Shown: piece after piece, positions 20,140 through 31,231 of the stretch
How the letters are laid out: each line of letters starts with the position of its first letter
Position numbering within the stretch: the first letter of the stretch is position 1
Assembly: GCA_023014335.1 (NCBI GenBank)
Contig: JAECYW010000019.1
Location: 930,001 to 994,000, forward strand
DNA length: 64,000 nt
Direction: 5' to 3'
Source: Galerina marginata
Taxonomy: Eukaryota; Basidiomycota; Agaricomycetes; Agaricales; Galerinaceae
Notes under the pieces: generated by a model
What the model saw: only the letters and a program-made list of their open reading frames with translations
Databases searched by the model: none
What the model was told of the DNA's origin: nothing
Program-made: the position numbers and the translations under genes

Positions 20140-22395
20140 TCATATCTTCCCAGCGATGCGGTCCTCGATAAGCTGGGCAATCCCAGGCCCGTAGACGGGT
20201 ATCTCGTTCCCCTGGAACCCATCTGGATAATCCACGTTGGGTTTATTAGGGTATGTATGATGGCTGCCCAGACCAAGAGCCGAGGAAGCGAAAGAAAATT
20301 TGAATTGAAAAAACACGTCAGTCTCCAATATCAGAAAGAAGCGGATTAGGAACGCGATGGCGAGCACTCACGTATCGTTCCATACGGCGTAATGACGCAT
20401 GCCAAGCGCCCGGCTTGTCCAGTAGTAGTCATGGGCGAACCCGCCTGGATAAAAGATCTCAATGACGGTCGAGACCCGCTTGGGATCCATGAAGACCAGG
20501 TGAGTGAGACCATTTCCGTGCACCCCTAGCATGATCTGAGAGCAGTAAATCAGCTCGACGTGTATAGAGTCGTGATGAAAGAAAACATACCGTTGTACGA
20601 GCAGCTTCTCTGACTTGCTCATCCTTCGACATCCTCTCGGCAATTAACTCATTAAACTCCCACTCAAGGGGGACCTTAACGTCCTCCACTGCTTTCCTCT
20701 TGCCGTCCTCATCTCCATCATATACGTCTCTTGCAGCCAAATACGCCTTTCTTTCCTTATTCTTCCTCCTTACAAGCTCCCAGAGGGCCTGAACCATCCC
20801 ATCGTGATCTTCCGGAATGAGTTTGCGGTTGCGTGCACTCTGCCTACTGATATAGCTAATCACCACCTTATCAGGCATCGGCAGCTTCTTCTGATACTCG
20901 TTGCCAACATCGACGATCTTGGACCGCCGAATAGTAGGGCCTTTATCATCGAGGCCCACAATCACCGGATTGTCGGACATGAAGTGTGTCTGGCGCTGCT
21001 GTCTCTCTTCGTCTGATCCGTGTGCAGGAGTAGTCCCAGCGGAGAGCGACTCGGTGACCTTGTTAAGCCCTTCCTTTGCACCAGCGAAGCGCCACATGGC
21101 CTCTCTTAACGGTGCCCACCACCCGCCGACATGAAGCCCGCGTAGCTTGCCCTTGAGCCGCATGTAATCCCATGCTTCCGAAGCCGTTCGTTGTGTCGTT
21201 GACCCACACATTACCCCGCGATGCGCCGCACTTCGGTCAGTGAACAGGACAGTGGGGAAATGCCAGGCGCGTTCGGGTTGCCCGTCACGAGGCAGGGTCG
21301 CTTTGATGCGGTCATCCCAGTCTTCCTGGTGCTCGACAATGAGAGAGGGAAGGGTTGCACGGAGGAAATATGAGTTGAATCCGGGGTCGTCTCGCCAGCC
21401 ATCCGCGTTCGAATGGGCGAAAATCGCGCGGTGAATGGGGGGTGCGGATGGGTGAGAGGTGGAAAAGTGGGATGAGGTCGGGCTCATTGCGTCGGACGGC
21501 TGTACTGGCGAAGAGAAGGCTCCGTGCCAGAAAGCCTGAACGCCGAAGAAGAGCTCCGCGACGAGATGGTAATAGTGCCGTAAGAATTGTTTGGGGTCGT
21601 TGAAGAGCAACTAGAAGGACACAAATAGAGTTAAGAGTTGCGTTAGCATTGATTTACAGGTTCAGTAGGAGGGTAGAAGGAAGAGGGTAGAAGGGGGTCA
21701 AATGAAGGGGCTCAGAGAAACTTAGGATTCTAGTCCCGAACAAGCGCCAGAAAGCTGAAGGCAAAGGTAAAAAAAGATGGGCAACATACCGTGTTCCCCT
21801 CGACCGTCCACACACGATTCAACACCTGCTCTCGTCCCCCGGACGTTGTGAGGCTCCATCGTTTCCTGGCTTCCTCTGGCGAGATGATACGCATGTTGTC
21901 ATCTGTCGGTTCCCTGAGGGCAATATTTTCCGGTGAATTAATTGCCTCGAGTCCGGTGCTCGTAATCATCCGAATTTCCGGGAATTTCTTCCGTTCGTCC
22001 TCGTCAGCGATGATGAACATCGTTCCATTCGACATGTACAGATTCTGGAAAAGTGTCCATCCTGGTGCATGAGCCAATACCTCGGTGTGGGGAAGTTCCT
22101 CGAAGGGTAAAATGGCCTGTGGTTTTGGCGTTTGGGTCACCACCGAGGTTACAGTTTGAGTCTGCGTTTGAGTCTGCGTTTTCGTGCGGCTCTCTGTTAG
22201 TCGACGGAAGACCGTGACTTTAGGGACTTGTGGTTCGAGATGGGTGTTGATGGTGATCGACTGATCGTTCATTTGTGTGTGTTGACCGAAAAGCATTGAC
22301 CAGATGTGCATCGAGCCAGCGCCAATCAATAGAAGGAAGGCATCTCTTCGAGACAAGCTGCCGTGTCGGAAGAACATCTCGTCGACGGGACCCAA
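20140..22395 (-). CDS. GT61 (DUF563) glycosyltransferase, type II membrane
   Basis: 637 residues in four exons (22395-21790, 21610-20591, 20535-20372, 20263-20140), all in phase. Seen: a short cytoplasmic N-terminus, one hydrophobic signal-anchor (about residues 17-35, LLLIGAGSMHIWSMLF), a TQTQTQTQT stalk repeat, then the GT61 core with FNDPKQFLRHYYHLVAELFF, and VHGNGLTHLVFMDP (about 547-560), the family's nucleotide-sugar motif near the C-terminus, followed by VIEIFYPGG. Known: GT61 enzymes (EOGT, plant xylosyltransferases, fungal relatives) transfer xylose, arabinose or GlcNAc in the ER/Golgi. Donor and acceptor here are unknown. Tandem Lys/Arg/Glu-rich insertion at about 455-500. A second ATG six codons in is an alternative start. 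Confidence 0.88.
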
Positions 22396-23928
22396 TCAAG
22401 GATTTCGTGCTGATAGCACTCTCTCAAGGGCAAGGTTTTCTAAAGACTGCAAACACCGTTATTGACCTGATACGTCAACACGGAACGGCACGACTTTACT
22501 TATAAGACGTCAAAAATCCGTCACGAGTCAATGAACTATAATAAGGGTTTGATTGAGTTTGGAGACTTGAGAGATGAGGCCTTTATTTACCTTTATGAAT
22601 GAATCCTGGTATCTATCCTCCGTACAAAAAGAGTGACTGAGAGAAAAGAAGGGAAAGGAGGAAGTAACAAGGCGGGTTGCATTCAGCACTCTCGTCACCT
22701 CCACATTTTTGATGGATAGTCTCTGACCACGTTATGATCGCCAAGCCCGTTTTGTCCTTCCGACACAATTGTCTCCGAATTTCACACCCTCCATGTTGCG
22801 GCCAAAACTCCCCGCCAACTCCCCGCCTGCGGCCTGGCTTATCATTCCTCAAAACTTTTTGGTGACGAGCAGCGAATTAACTCGACGGGAGAAACGTAAT
22901 CCAAACTTGAGGCGAATAACCTTCTTTCGGTGAAACGAGCAATCAAATCATTTCTGGAGTCGACTGCATATTGGGCGGGCGGTAGTTCCAGGTAAAGAAC
23001 ACATCCGACGGCAACGACATCATGATCAATGATCACGACCATCAGCCTCCCCGCCGGTCCATGTGTTTGTTTGAAGGCTCGTTATTGGCTCGTTGGAGCT
23101 CCTTGTGTCCTTGACGCGCCAGATATCCTTACCTTAAGCTTTGCTTGATCCGTAGCACTACTACTAGTCACTAGCACCTGCAACATCTGACGAAAAGGTG
23201 TTGACAACTACAAGACAACTTACAAGTTTACCTTACCTGAAACATTTATGCCTTCTATCCGACCTATGAATCCAAAATCCAGTCTTCGCATACATTCTGT
23301 CATTCATATTAATCATCACTATTTTCCTCAGTCGAACGCGCCTAATGTGGAGCAACCGTCGCGGACATTTGAAACCCGAAAACGCCCTCGCACTATCCCC
23401 TCCGTCATGTCTGTCATTCGCTGTCACTGTCAGAGCTTAAATAATTCCCGTCAGAACCGCATCAACTTATATTTAGCTGTGACGAGATGCTAAAACTCTC
23501 TACATACAAGTAACTCAGATTGGGCGCTCTCCTGCAGGCTGCCGTCCTACCCATGTTTCTTGACCTTCTAATTCCAATTGCCCCCTAGATAGTTCACCGA
23601 GAGATTTTCAAGGAAGCGGTCAGTTCAGCGATGAGCAAAATCCTAATCACGTCTCTTTACATAAATTACTTGGTAGGTATTCGGGGCCAACTTGAATGAC
23701 CCGCCTTTCCACCACTTCGTCTGCATTACACCTGGAGAGTTGGTATAAATTCTGTTAATACATGAGCTGGGGTTGTTACATGGATAGACGACTATGCTAC
23801 GACTATGCTACAAATGTTGTTAATTATGAATAATATAAAATGAGTGGAGGTTGCTAAACGATACAATGTTCATCCAAATCCAAATCCAAATCCAAATCCA
23901 AATCCAAAGAGAACACCATCTAAACATT
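22396..23928. repeat. Intergenic with AATCCA hexamer repeat
   Basis: No gene recognised in 1.5 kb. A perfect (AATCCA)n array of about six units lies at 23872-23908, just 20 bp past the stop of the ABC1 kinase gene. Confidence 0.6.
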
Positions 23929-26205
23929 CTAAGTCGTCTTCGCCTTCTCAAGCACACTGTCCGGGATCTCAATCCCCATACTCTCCTGCAAGAAGTCCCT
24001 CGCAGCCCTCAGCTGCTCGTCGTCTGTCATGCCGTCAGTACTGCTCGCCCCTGTCCTCTTGCCGCCTAGATGAAGCCGCGCGCGCACATCCCCAATCCAC
24101 ATGAGGACGAAGGTCTTCCAGAAGGAGAACTCGAGGCGGACCATCTGGCTTTGGAACATGACATGACGCCACCACTCTTTCTGGCGCTCAGAGAAGGTGA
24201 GGGTGGTATTTCGCGTTTGTGATTTCGAGGCCAAGAAACCCATGATTTTGGTGCGATTCACAGGTGCTCCGAAGGACTGGTTGTTTGCTACGAGAAAGGA
24301 GCGGGAAAAAGAACGGTTCAGGAAGGGAGTTGGACATTTGAAAACCAGAGAAATACGCACCTTGCATCATACGCATATTCCTGTTCAGAAATAGAAGCGC
24401 CTTTGGCATGCGATCCGTGTCCGCAAGGAACTCTTGTAACTTCGCCTTCATTTGAATGCTGACCTCGTACTCTGTCGGGGGCGGCTTCTCCTTTCCCTTC
24501 TCATCCTCGGTCTCTTGCTTCACCTCCCTCTTCTCCCGGCCCCTCTTCAAAATCGTAGGCTTCATGAGTGTGAAGGTCGCTACCAAATCCGGGAACGCGA
24601 AGCCCCATTCCTTCGCCACCTCATTCACGCCTTTGTAGTCCCCCACGAGCATCGCCCGCCATAGACTTGCCCACTCACGCCTGAAGCCCTCGTGCAGGTG
24701 GACGTACAGTCCGTGGTCAAGGAGCACAATTTGTGGCTCGCGTGGATTCAATGGAGACGGGCGGACGAGGACATTCCCGGGATGCGGGTCACAGTGGACT
24801 TGGCCCCATTCAAACATCTGTGAGGAGAAGAGCTCAATCATGGTTTGCATGACAGACTTCACGCCACCTTTGAGTGGTTGGGAAGGTGCTTTGAATGTGG
24901 AGGGCATCGCCAGATGGGGAATATTAACCGCTGCAGCGGTGGAGGGATCTTGTTGGCTTGTCACATCAGCGTTGGAGGAGGAAGGCGATTCTTCAGGTAT
25001 ACGTTCACCCATGAGATCAAAGATACCAGCTTTGTCGGATAGGCGAACCCCATCTATCCACTCTGCAACCATGACTTTCTTCGTCGAGTATTCTGGGTAT
25101 ACATAAGGAATGTAGACTTTATCACGAAGTCGAGGTTCGTTGGCAACAAATTCCGCGGTTTTTCTCGAATTTTCAGCTTCCAGCAGGAAGTCCAGTTCTT
25201 GCCTCAAGTGGTCCGAGATAAAATCTAAGATGAAGGGTGCCATAAAAATCATGAATAAAGCCATCCAACCATAAAAAGAAGTGAGACACACCAACCACAA
25301 AATAAACGGGTAGATCAAAGGCCCAGTGTTCGAACATCCACATCATTGCTCGAAACGCCCCAAGGTCCCATTCCATCTGCTTGCTCACATCCGGTTTCTG
25401 GACCTTCACTGCTACCCACCGCTCCTCCGTCTCCGGCTTACCATCAGCGCCGACGCACGGCCAAAGTTTCGCTTTGTGGACTTGTGCTATGCTACCACTG
25501 GCGACGGCCTGCTCCTCGAAGATTTCGAAGACGCCGTCAGGGCCGCTGGGAGGCCGCCCGAGCTCCTTCACGAAAACGGTGTGAACGTCCGAGTATGGTA
25601 TTTGCGGGGCGTCGTCGAATAGACTCGTAAATTTACTCTGGATAGCAGGTGGGAGGGCCGCCGCGTTTGCGCCTATGGCTTGTCTATATCATGTTCAGCA
25701 CAAGAATATTCAAGAACATAGAAGAACAAACCCTATCTTGATGTACAAACCGCCGTTGGATGAGAGCAAGTCGTATACTCTCTGACCAACGCGTTCGTGT
25801 ACTTCAGGGATCTTCGCGCTCTTCTCTGCCGTGAAATTCATCTTATAGTCGTACGTGATCGCTGCACACTGCAATGGAAATAAGAAAAAAATTCAAAGTC
25901 ACGAAAGGGAGGCAAAATACCGTCCAGATGGTCTTCATGTTTCGAAAGATTGCGGAAGCATTATAGGTCTTGTCTATGGCATATGTCGTCCCCAGTGCTC
26001 CTAAGACGTAACCTGTTCTCCTTGCATATTTCCATACTCGTAACGGCGACTTTCTGGAGACCTGCGGGGCCGCTAATACATTTGCCTTCGATACTTGAGG
26101 AATGGTCGAATTAATGAACCGTCGAGCAGAGGACAAAGGTTGTCGGTCCTTGGTCGCAAGCTTCCAGAGAAATGACCTGCATGAGTACAGAATTCGAATG
26201 GACAT
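23929..26205 (-). CDS. Mitochondrial ABC1/UbiB atypical kinase (ADCK1/Cqd2-like)
   Basis: 678 residues in five in-phase exons (26205-25921, 25868-25732, 25683-25292, 25224-24361, 24287-23929). Seen: Arg/Ser-rich N-terminus without acidic residues (mitochondrial presequence-like) followed by a hydrophobic segment near 65-80; the diagnostic KxGQ motif (YIKIGQAIG, about 137-145); Ala-rich nucleotide loop AVASGSIAQVHKA; VAVKVQKP lysine; EWIDG; catalytic HCDPHPGN (about 415-422); metal-binding LLDHG. Known: this clade (human ADCK1, yeast Mcp2/Cqd2) sits in the inner mitochondrial membrane and affects coenzyme Q distribution and lipid homeostasis. An Asn/Ser/Thr/Gln-rich insertion of about 60 residues precedes the HCDPHPGN loop. 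ADCK1-like rather than Coq8-like is judged from overall shape only. Confidence 0.88.
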
Positions 26206-26381
26206 GAAACCGGGTCGAGTGGTCGCTTCGAAGACCCAGGACCGCTGCCCTCCGAGTTGATGGGGTGAAGAGAGAAAGAGAAAAATGCAGAACAGTGAAG
26301 CGATGACTCGTCATTCAAGCACAGCCTCCATCGACGAGTGTTCTCGGTAAAATATGGTAGAAATGTAAAATATCAAAAACT

Positions 26382-26460
26382 TCGGGTACGGGGAATCGAA
26401 CCCCGAGCTGCCGCGATCCTAAATGAGAGGCGGCAATGTTAGCCGTTACACCATACCCGA
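26382..26460 (-). tRNA. tRNA-Glu (CUC) with 8-nt intron
   Basis: Cloverleaf read on the minus strand: acceptor TCGGGTA/TACCCGA, D arm GTGTAACGGCTAACAT as in eukaryotic tRNA-Glu, anticodon stem GCCGC/GCGGC with loop CTCTCA giving anticodon CTC, and T arm CGGGG-TTCGATT-CCCCG. Nine bases follow A37 before the stem closes, so an intron of about 8 nt (TTTAGGAT) sits at the canonical 37/38 position, leaving a 71-nt tRNA. Starts 177 bp upstream of the ABC1 kinase ATG. Confidence 0.9.
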
Positions 26461-26689
26461 CATACGAAATGTGGCTCGTGGCGTTCTTCGAGATGGTGAG
26501 TCCAATTACAATTGTACCTCTGGCTTCGCGCAATTGAATAGCAGGGAGGTATGAGAAGATACAGCATTCCTCGTGAATGGACATCTTGAAAATTAGACGA
26601 TAGCCAATATTGACTCTGGCCTGGGTCGGGCAGTGGTTAATTATCGTGGGAGAAAATCCACATGACTCGACCAGAAAGTACGCAACATC

Positions 26690-27430
26690 GAGACCGGGTC
26701 CCCTTGGGTCCCCCATGAGTCTTTCTTCAGAGAACCAAGTCTCCGTGGCTAAGTCAGGTTATCGCATGATTCGCATCACTCTTGCCTACAACCTTTCCTA
26801 TGTTGATCACCCCGTTCCCTGTTGCACGGCCCTTGGCGTTTTGCTCGCTGCCAGTGATAACGACAAACTAACTTGATCGGATGAGGACCGGCTTATCTGA
26901 TTCAAAGTCGTCCCTGGCCAATCTTCTGGAACGTGGACTGCTTGGATTTGGCATTTCCTGGTATAATATTCTTTTGACCCTTCCTCGGCGCCGTTATTAC
27001 AACTCTTAAGACGCGTCCATGGAATCAGACGCCTTCAATGTATGGCACCCCTCAGACATATACGAATACTATGGTTCGTGCTTGCTTGGCCACTTGGGGT
27101 ACCACTTAGTGAATATGTACTTGAGGATCTAGACATTGTCCTGCTGGAGCGACTCTAGCATATTCCAGAAAATCTATATTGCAAATGGTAATGTAGGGCT
27201 TAACTGAATGTCCTTACAGGGATATTTTCCTTCTTGCCAAAACCTGAGCTTCCAACGGAACGTAATTGTGCCGCTTTCTGTTCAGATGCTGAGAAACTGC
27301 AATTCGGGGTCGCACGTATTGTCGACCTTAATATTCGAGTCAGTGGCCTTGCTGTGAAACAGGAAGGTTCCCCGGTATCGAAATTCACTTTATGAGGTTT
27401 GAGAGTTTTGTGCATCAGCTTCGTCAGCAG
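26690..27430 (+). pseudogene. Decayed 2OG-Fe(II) oxygenase copy
   Basis: Fragments collinear with the intact oxygenase at 28040-29401: QVSVAKSGYR..LAYNLSYVD matches EVSVVTSGYRVTLTYNLYF; ERGLLGFGISW matches EGGLLGFGLSH; YEYYGSCLLGHL matches KYDGNSCLLGNF. Frames change several times, a stop follows YYNS, and the N-terminal part with the iron-binding HxD is absent. DNA similarity around 26735-26810 is clear by eye. I read it as a relic left by local duplication. Confidence 0.7.
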
Positions 27431-27599
27431 CGCTAGGCCATGATGACGAAGTCAGCCCTTTATCGTATTACCATTTTGTAAATGCGAATCGGGGGTTAGT
27501 AGATTTGACGTCGCCGCGTGAGTGTTTCGAACACACCTATTCATTCATCGGAACTGACGGCAAGGAAGGGATATAGGTACCAACATAAATTATTTACCC

Positions 27600-27875
27600 A
27601 GTCGCCGATACCATCGCCAATGTATGGGCTAGCCCATCGCTCGGGGGAACTTTTCCCAACATCCCAAATCATAGGTTTCTACCTCTTGAGGTCGAGGTAT
27701 GGAAATCAGAAGTACGGCCTAGGGGTTTTGCAAGATGGACGGCGGATCCGCACCGAAACCGACCATCTTCCTCGCATGTGCCACTACTCTTACAATAAAA
27801 TAGCCTGAAAGAGTTAAACAGTCGATGCTTTAGCAGTGACTCGACTCAGAACCTTCCCACATTTAAGTGAGTCAC
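27600..27875 (-). pseudogene. Decayed MYND-protein 3' end
   Basis: On the minus strand an intron-end plus YCKSSGTCEED can be read, matching the last-exon YCSGACQKDDW of the MYND gene at 29849-31231, and the surrounding DNA (for example the stretch ending ..ATCGACTGTTTAAC) is also similar. Only the last exon and flank survive. With the oxygenase relic it forms a decayed copy of the oxygenase/MYND pair. Confidence 0.6.
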
Positions 27876-28039
27876 TACAAACATCTACATCTACCCTAAT
27901 ATTAAATAGCTTCTAAGACATCAGAGGCGACGAGTTTCCCGCCAACCCTGTAACACGATGCCGGGCGTCTAGGGTATATAGATGGAGTGGTTACATTCTC
28001 TGCATCTCATCCCCAGAACTTCTAGACTCATATCGTATC

Positions 28040-29401
28040 ATGTCCTCGCCTACCACCTCCCTCGACGTTTTTAAGGCCGCGTTTGAAAACATCAGCGAGC
28101 TCCCGTATTGCAGTGGGACAGTTCCGCTCGATGCGACTGCTGCGACGCTGTTCTATCGTGCTGGAAATCAAGGCAGAGTACGGCGCATTCCATTTTCCTG
28201 CCCTTAATTGTGCTGAACTGTAGCTTATCAAGATTACTCAACTTCGCCAACGCCACGGAGACCCAGCTGTCTTCCCTTGCTGAAGCGTGTCAGCAAGCGA
28301 CCTTCGGCGTCAATCAAAAGGACGTCCTCGACGAATCCTATCGCAAGGCAGGCAAGTTGGACTCCACCGAGTTCGCGACCCAATTTTCTCCTCTGTCAGT
28401 CTGGCATTGTCGACACTATTCGTGAATCGCTCCTTCAAGGAGAGCACGCCGAAAAGTCCTATCAAGGTCGAGCTCTATAAGCTCAACGTCTACGGTACCG
28501 CGATTTTCGCAACTGGACCAAATCTGAAATTTCTTATTGACGTTAATCAGGCCCTGGATCGTTCTTCAAGGCCCATGTCGACACTCCTCGAAGCGACACT
28601 ATGTTCGGCTCTTTGGTAGTCGTCTTACCCACCGCTCATGAAGGGGGATCCCTTATCTTCCGTCACCGTGGTCAAGAGCGCACATTTGACACCGCGCGCG
28701 CAGTTGTTTCCCAAGACAAACCCCAGGTCGCCTTCGTTGCTTTCTTCAGCGATGTCGAGCACGAAGTCTCCGTGGTCACCTCAGGTTATCGCGTCACTCT
28801 CACGTATAACCTCTACTTCATCGACGACCCATCCCCCGCTCCAGAAGCATCCCTTGGCATCGTGTCAGATCAAGACCCGCTCGACCAATTAAAGGCTGCC
28901 TTAACGGCTCTCCTCTCTGACCCTGAATTCCTTCCCGAAGGCGGGCTGCTAGGATTTGGGCTTTCCCATAAATATCCCTTCAACCCCTCCACGACAAGGC
29001 TATCACAGCTAGTGAAGCGCCTTAAAGGAAGTGACGCAGGCATCAGGCGCATCTGCAAGGCACTGTCCCTCGACGTCTCTCTTCGAGCAATATATCATGG
29101 CAAATATGACGGCAACTCGTGCTTGCTTGGTAACTTTGCAGTTTTAGGTGATCAGGAAATCGAAGACAACGTAATTTACCACATCAACGACCAGGAAGGA
29201 GGAACATACGTTTACGAATTTGGGCAATATTCGGAACAAGACGAAGCTCTTCCAATTGTTTGGGTCAAGCCTTTAAGCAAGTTCAACAGCTTCCAGCAGA
29301 CTTATCTTGCCTTCGGTAATGAAGCCACACTTGGTTATGTTTACGGCGAAGTTTGCCTCGTTGCCGAAATTCTGACTCCTGAAGAACGGTATTCTGAATA
29401 A
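28040..29401 (+). CDS. 2OG-Fe(II) oxygenase, fungal prolyl-4-hydroxylase-like
   Basis: About 418 residues in three exons (28040-28177, 28224-28494, 28551-29401). Seen: LPYCSGTVPL, EACQQATFGVNQKDVLDESY, YKLNVYG-PGSFFKAHVDTPR, then HEGGSLIFRHRG, FFSDVEHEV, SGYRVTLTYNLY. Numbered on this model the iron triad is H144, D146 and H206, with R216 placed to bind 2-oxoglutarate. Known: this agaricomycete family carries a prolyl-4-hydroxylase-type Fe2OG domain; substrate unknown. Exon two must have three single extra bases skipped (near 28240, 28391 and 28459); after that every exon phase fits, and the protein matches the family throughout. The first intron donor is GTACGG. Followed tail-to-tail by the MYND gene. 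Confidence 0.78.
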
Positions 29402-29848
29402 ATCCATCAAGTTGAGGCTCCGTCTATTGGTATATTTTCGAGTTTTTGATACTTCTGGTCAATCAAATTATGCTGTAGCTGTGGGAGGTTTTTACTGTAT
29501 TTTGAATTTGTCATCGACGCGCAAGTGTCGAGGTAAAAGCGGGTGAATGTCAAAACATGGCACATCGATGCGAAGTGAAAGTATGTTACAAGGTTGTAAA
29601 AGTTTAGGTATAGATGCGTGGATATTTTCATTCCATTATTGGGTAATTTCCGTCAGTGCTGGAAATTCGAAACTGATGTCAGGAAATATATGCATAAAGA
29701 AATCTAACACAAACATGAATAATTCTAAAGGGGCATGGCTCCCATCATGTCACTCGCGAACATTGGGAGTGGACCATCTCTCGGTGGTGCCTTTCCCATA
29801 GAGAAAGCCCGAATCGCGGCTTTCTGCTTCTTGTGGTCGAGGCATTCT

Positions 29849-31231
29849 TTACGAAATTAGAAATACAGTCCATGAGCTTTGCGAAACGGGGGGCATACCA
29901 GGTTTGTGCCTAATCCAGTCGTCTTTCTGACAAGCGCCGCTGCAATAAGACACCTAAAAAGAGGTAAACAGCCGATGCTATGTCATGACAAGATGACATA
30001 CGAGGTGACAGGCGGAGCATCGCTTATACTCTCCGACCCTTACTTCTCTAACACCGCAAGTAGGTCGACTGCAAACTTTAAGCACGGCACTCTTTACATC
30101 GGGATTATCATTCGCCCAATTCCAGACATCTGTTGCCATCCAGAGATCTTGGGTAAGCCAAAGGTAGTCCTGAGCATCTTCTGGACCATTTATCCCTCGG
30201 GGTTCGTTGTTGAGATTGGCTACGAGCAAAGTAGAAGATCGCGTGGTTAACTGAATTACAAGAGAATCTTACTTGGTCGTTTAACATTCGCCAAAATCTT
30301 CAACAAAACATTCGGATTAAGTTTCGCCCCTAATTTGAGGTACTGACGGGATTGTTCGCAGTCACCAAAGTGCCTGAAGGAAGCCAAAGCCGCAGAGTAG
30401 AGTATGGCGCCGGCTGTATATTCATAATTCTTCTCTTTCTTGATGGCCATTGTATTTTTGTGAGGGGCTTTAAAAGCAGTTCCGCCTCGAGGAGGAGGTA
30501 TACCTTTCCCATTCGCGTCATCTGTCATCCATTCTTGACAGAAATGGAGCGCATCTGCATAGCGTCCACAACGGATTAGGACGGATCCAACCCAGAAACG
30601 TTGGCCCATATTGTCACCGGGACAAAGGCGCATCATTTCAATCATGGTTTTACTAGGAGTCGTTGAGATAAATTCATACTTAAGAGGATAATGCTATACG
30701 TACGCCGAATCGTCGTATTTCCCAGCATCAAAGTAAACCTTAACCAAAGCCTGCAGAACGCGCATATAGGGGCGCGTCGGTAAAATCAGCCAGAATTTCC
30801 CAACAGCGTCCCCGTCATCGTCAAAACAGTCGTCCCCCAATTTCTCTTTCAGCATGACACGTACCTGTTGGTTAAATCTGTGAAAGGCAGATGTCCTGAA
30901 AGGAATGATGACAAAGAATACCTTGAAGTTCAGCCATTTGAAGGGTTTCTAGGGCGCCTTCAATGCCTAAAAGGAAGGCCATCTGAATAATTGCGTCCAG
31001 GTTATTTGGATCCTGTTTAAGTGCTTTCAAGAGATATGGAGCGGCAAGGTTGGGTTTCCTCCTGCGACAGAGTCCTTCCGCTATCTCAAGACTGAAAGAC
31101 GGATCAGCAGCGTCCATTAGATATCAGGTAAACGTTGAAGAAAAAAAGGCACATTACTTTTTACGAGACTCTTCCGACACGATTCCGCCACCCAATCCCA
31201 TCATCGCCTCCATTCCTAAGTTTCGATTCAT
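29849..31231 (-). CDS. MYND-type zinc-finger protein
   Basis: About 368 residues in six exons (31231-31158, 31091-30922, 30864-30704, 30652-30273, 30219-30002, 29953-29849); phases close if one extra base at about 30862 is skipped. Seen: N-terminal MEAMMGLGGGIVSEES, a TPR-like region (PYLLKALKQDPNNLDA; GKYDDSAKTMIEM; GRYADALHFCQEW; NGPEDAQDYLWLTQDLWM), and a C-terminal MYND finger CSRPTCGVREV..YKRCSACHLVSYCSGACQKDDWIRH split by an intron inside the finger. All zinc ligands are present. Known: MYND fingers mediate protein contacts, and this TPR-plus-MYND layout is a common agaricomycete family of unknown role. The first exon join (AAAAA|GT) is weaker than the others. Confidence 0.8.
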
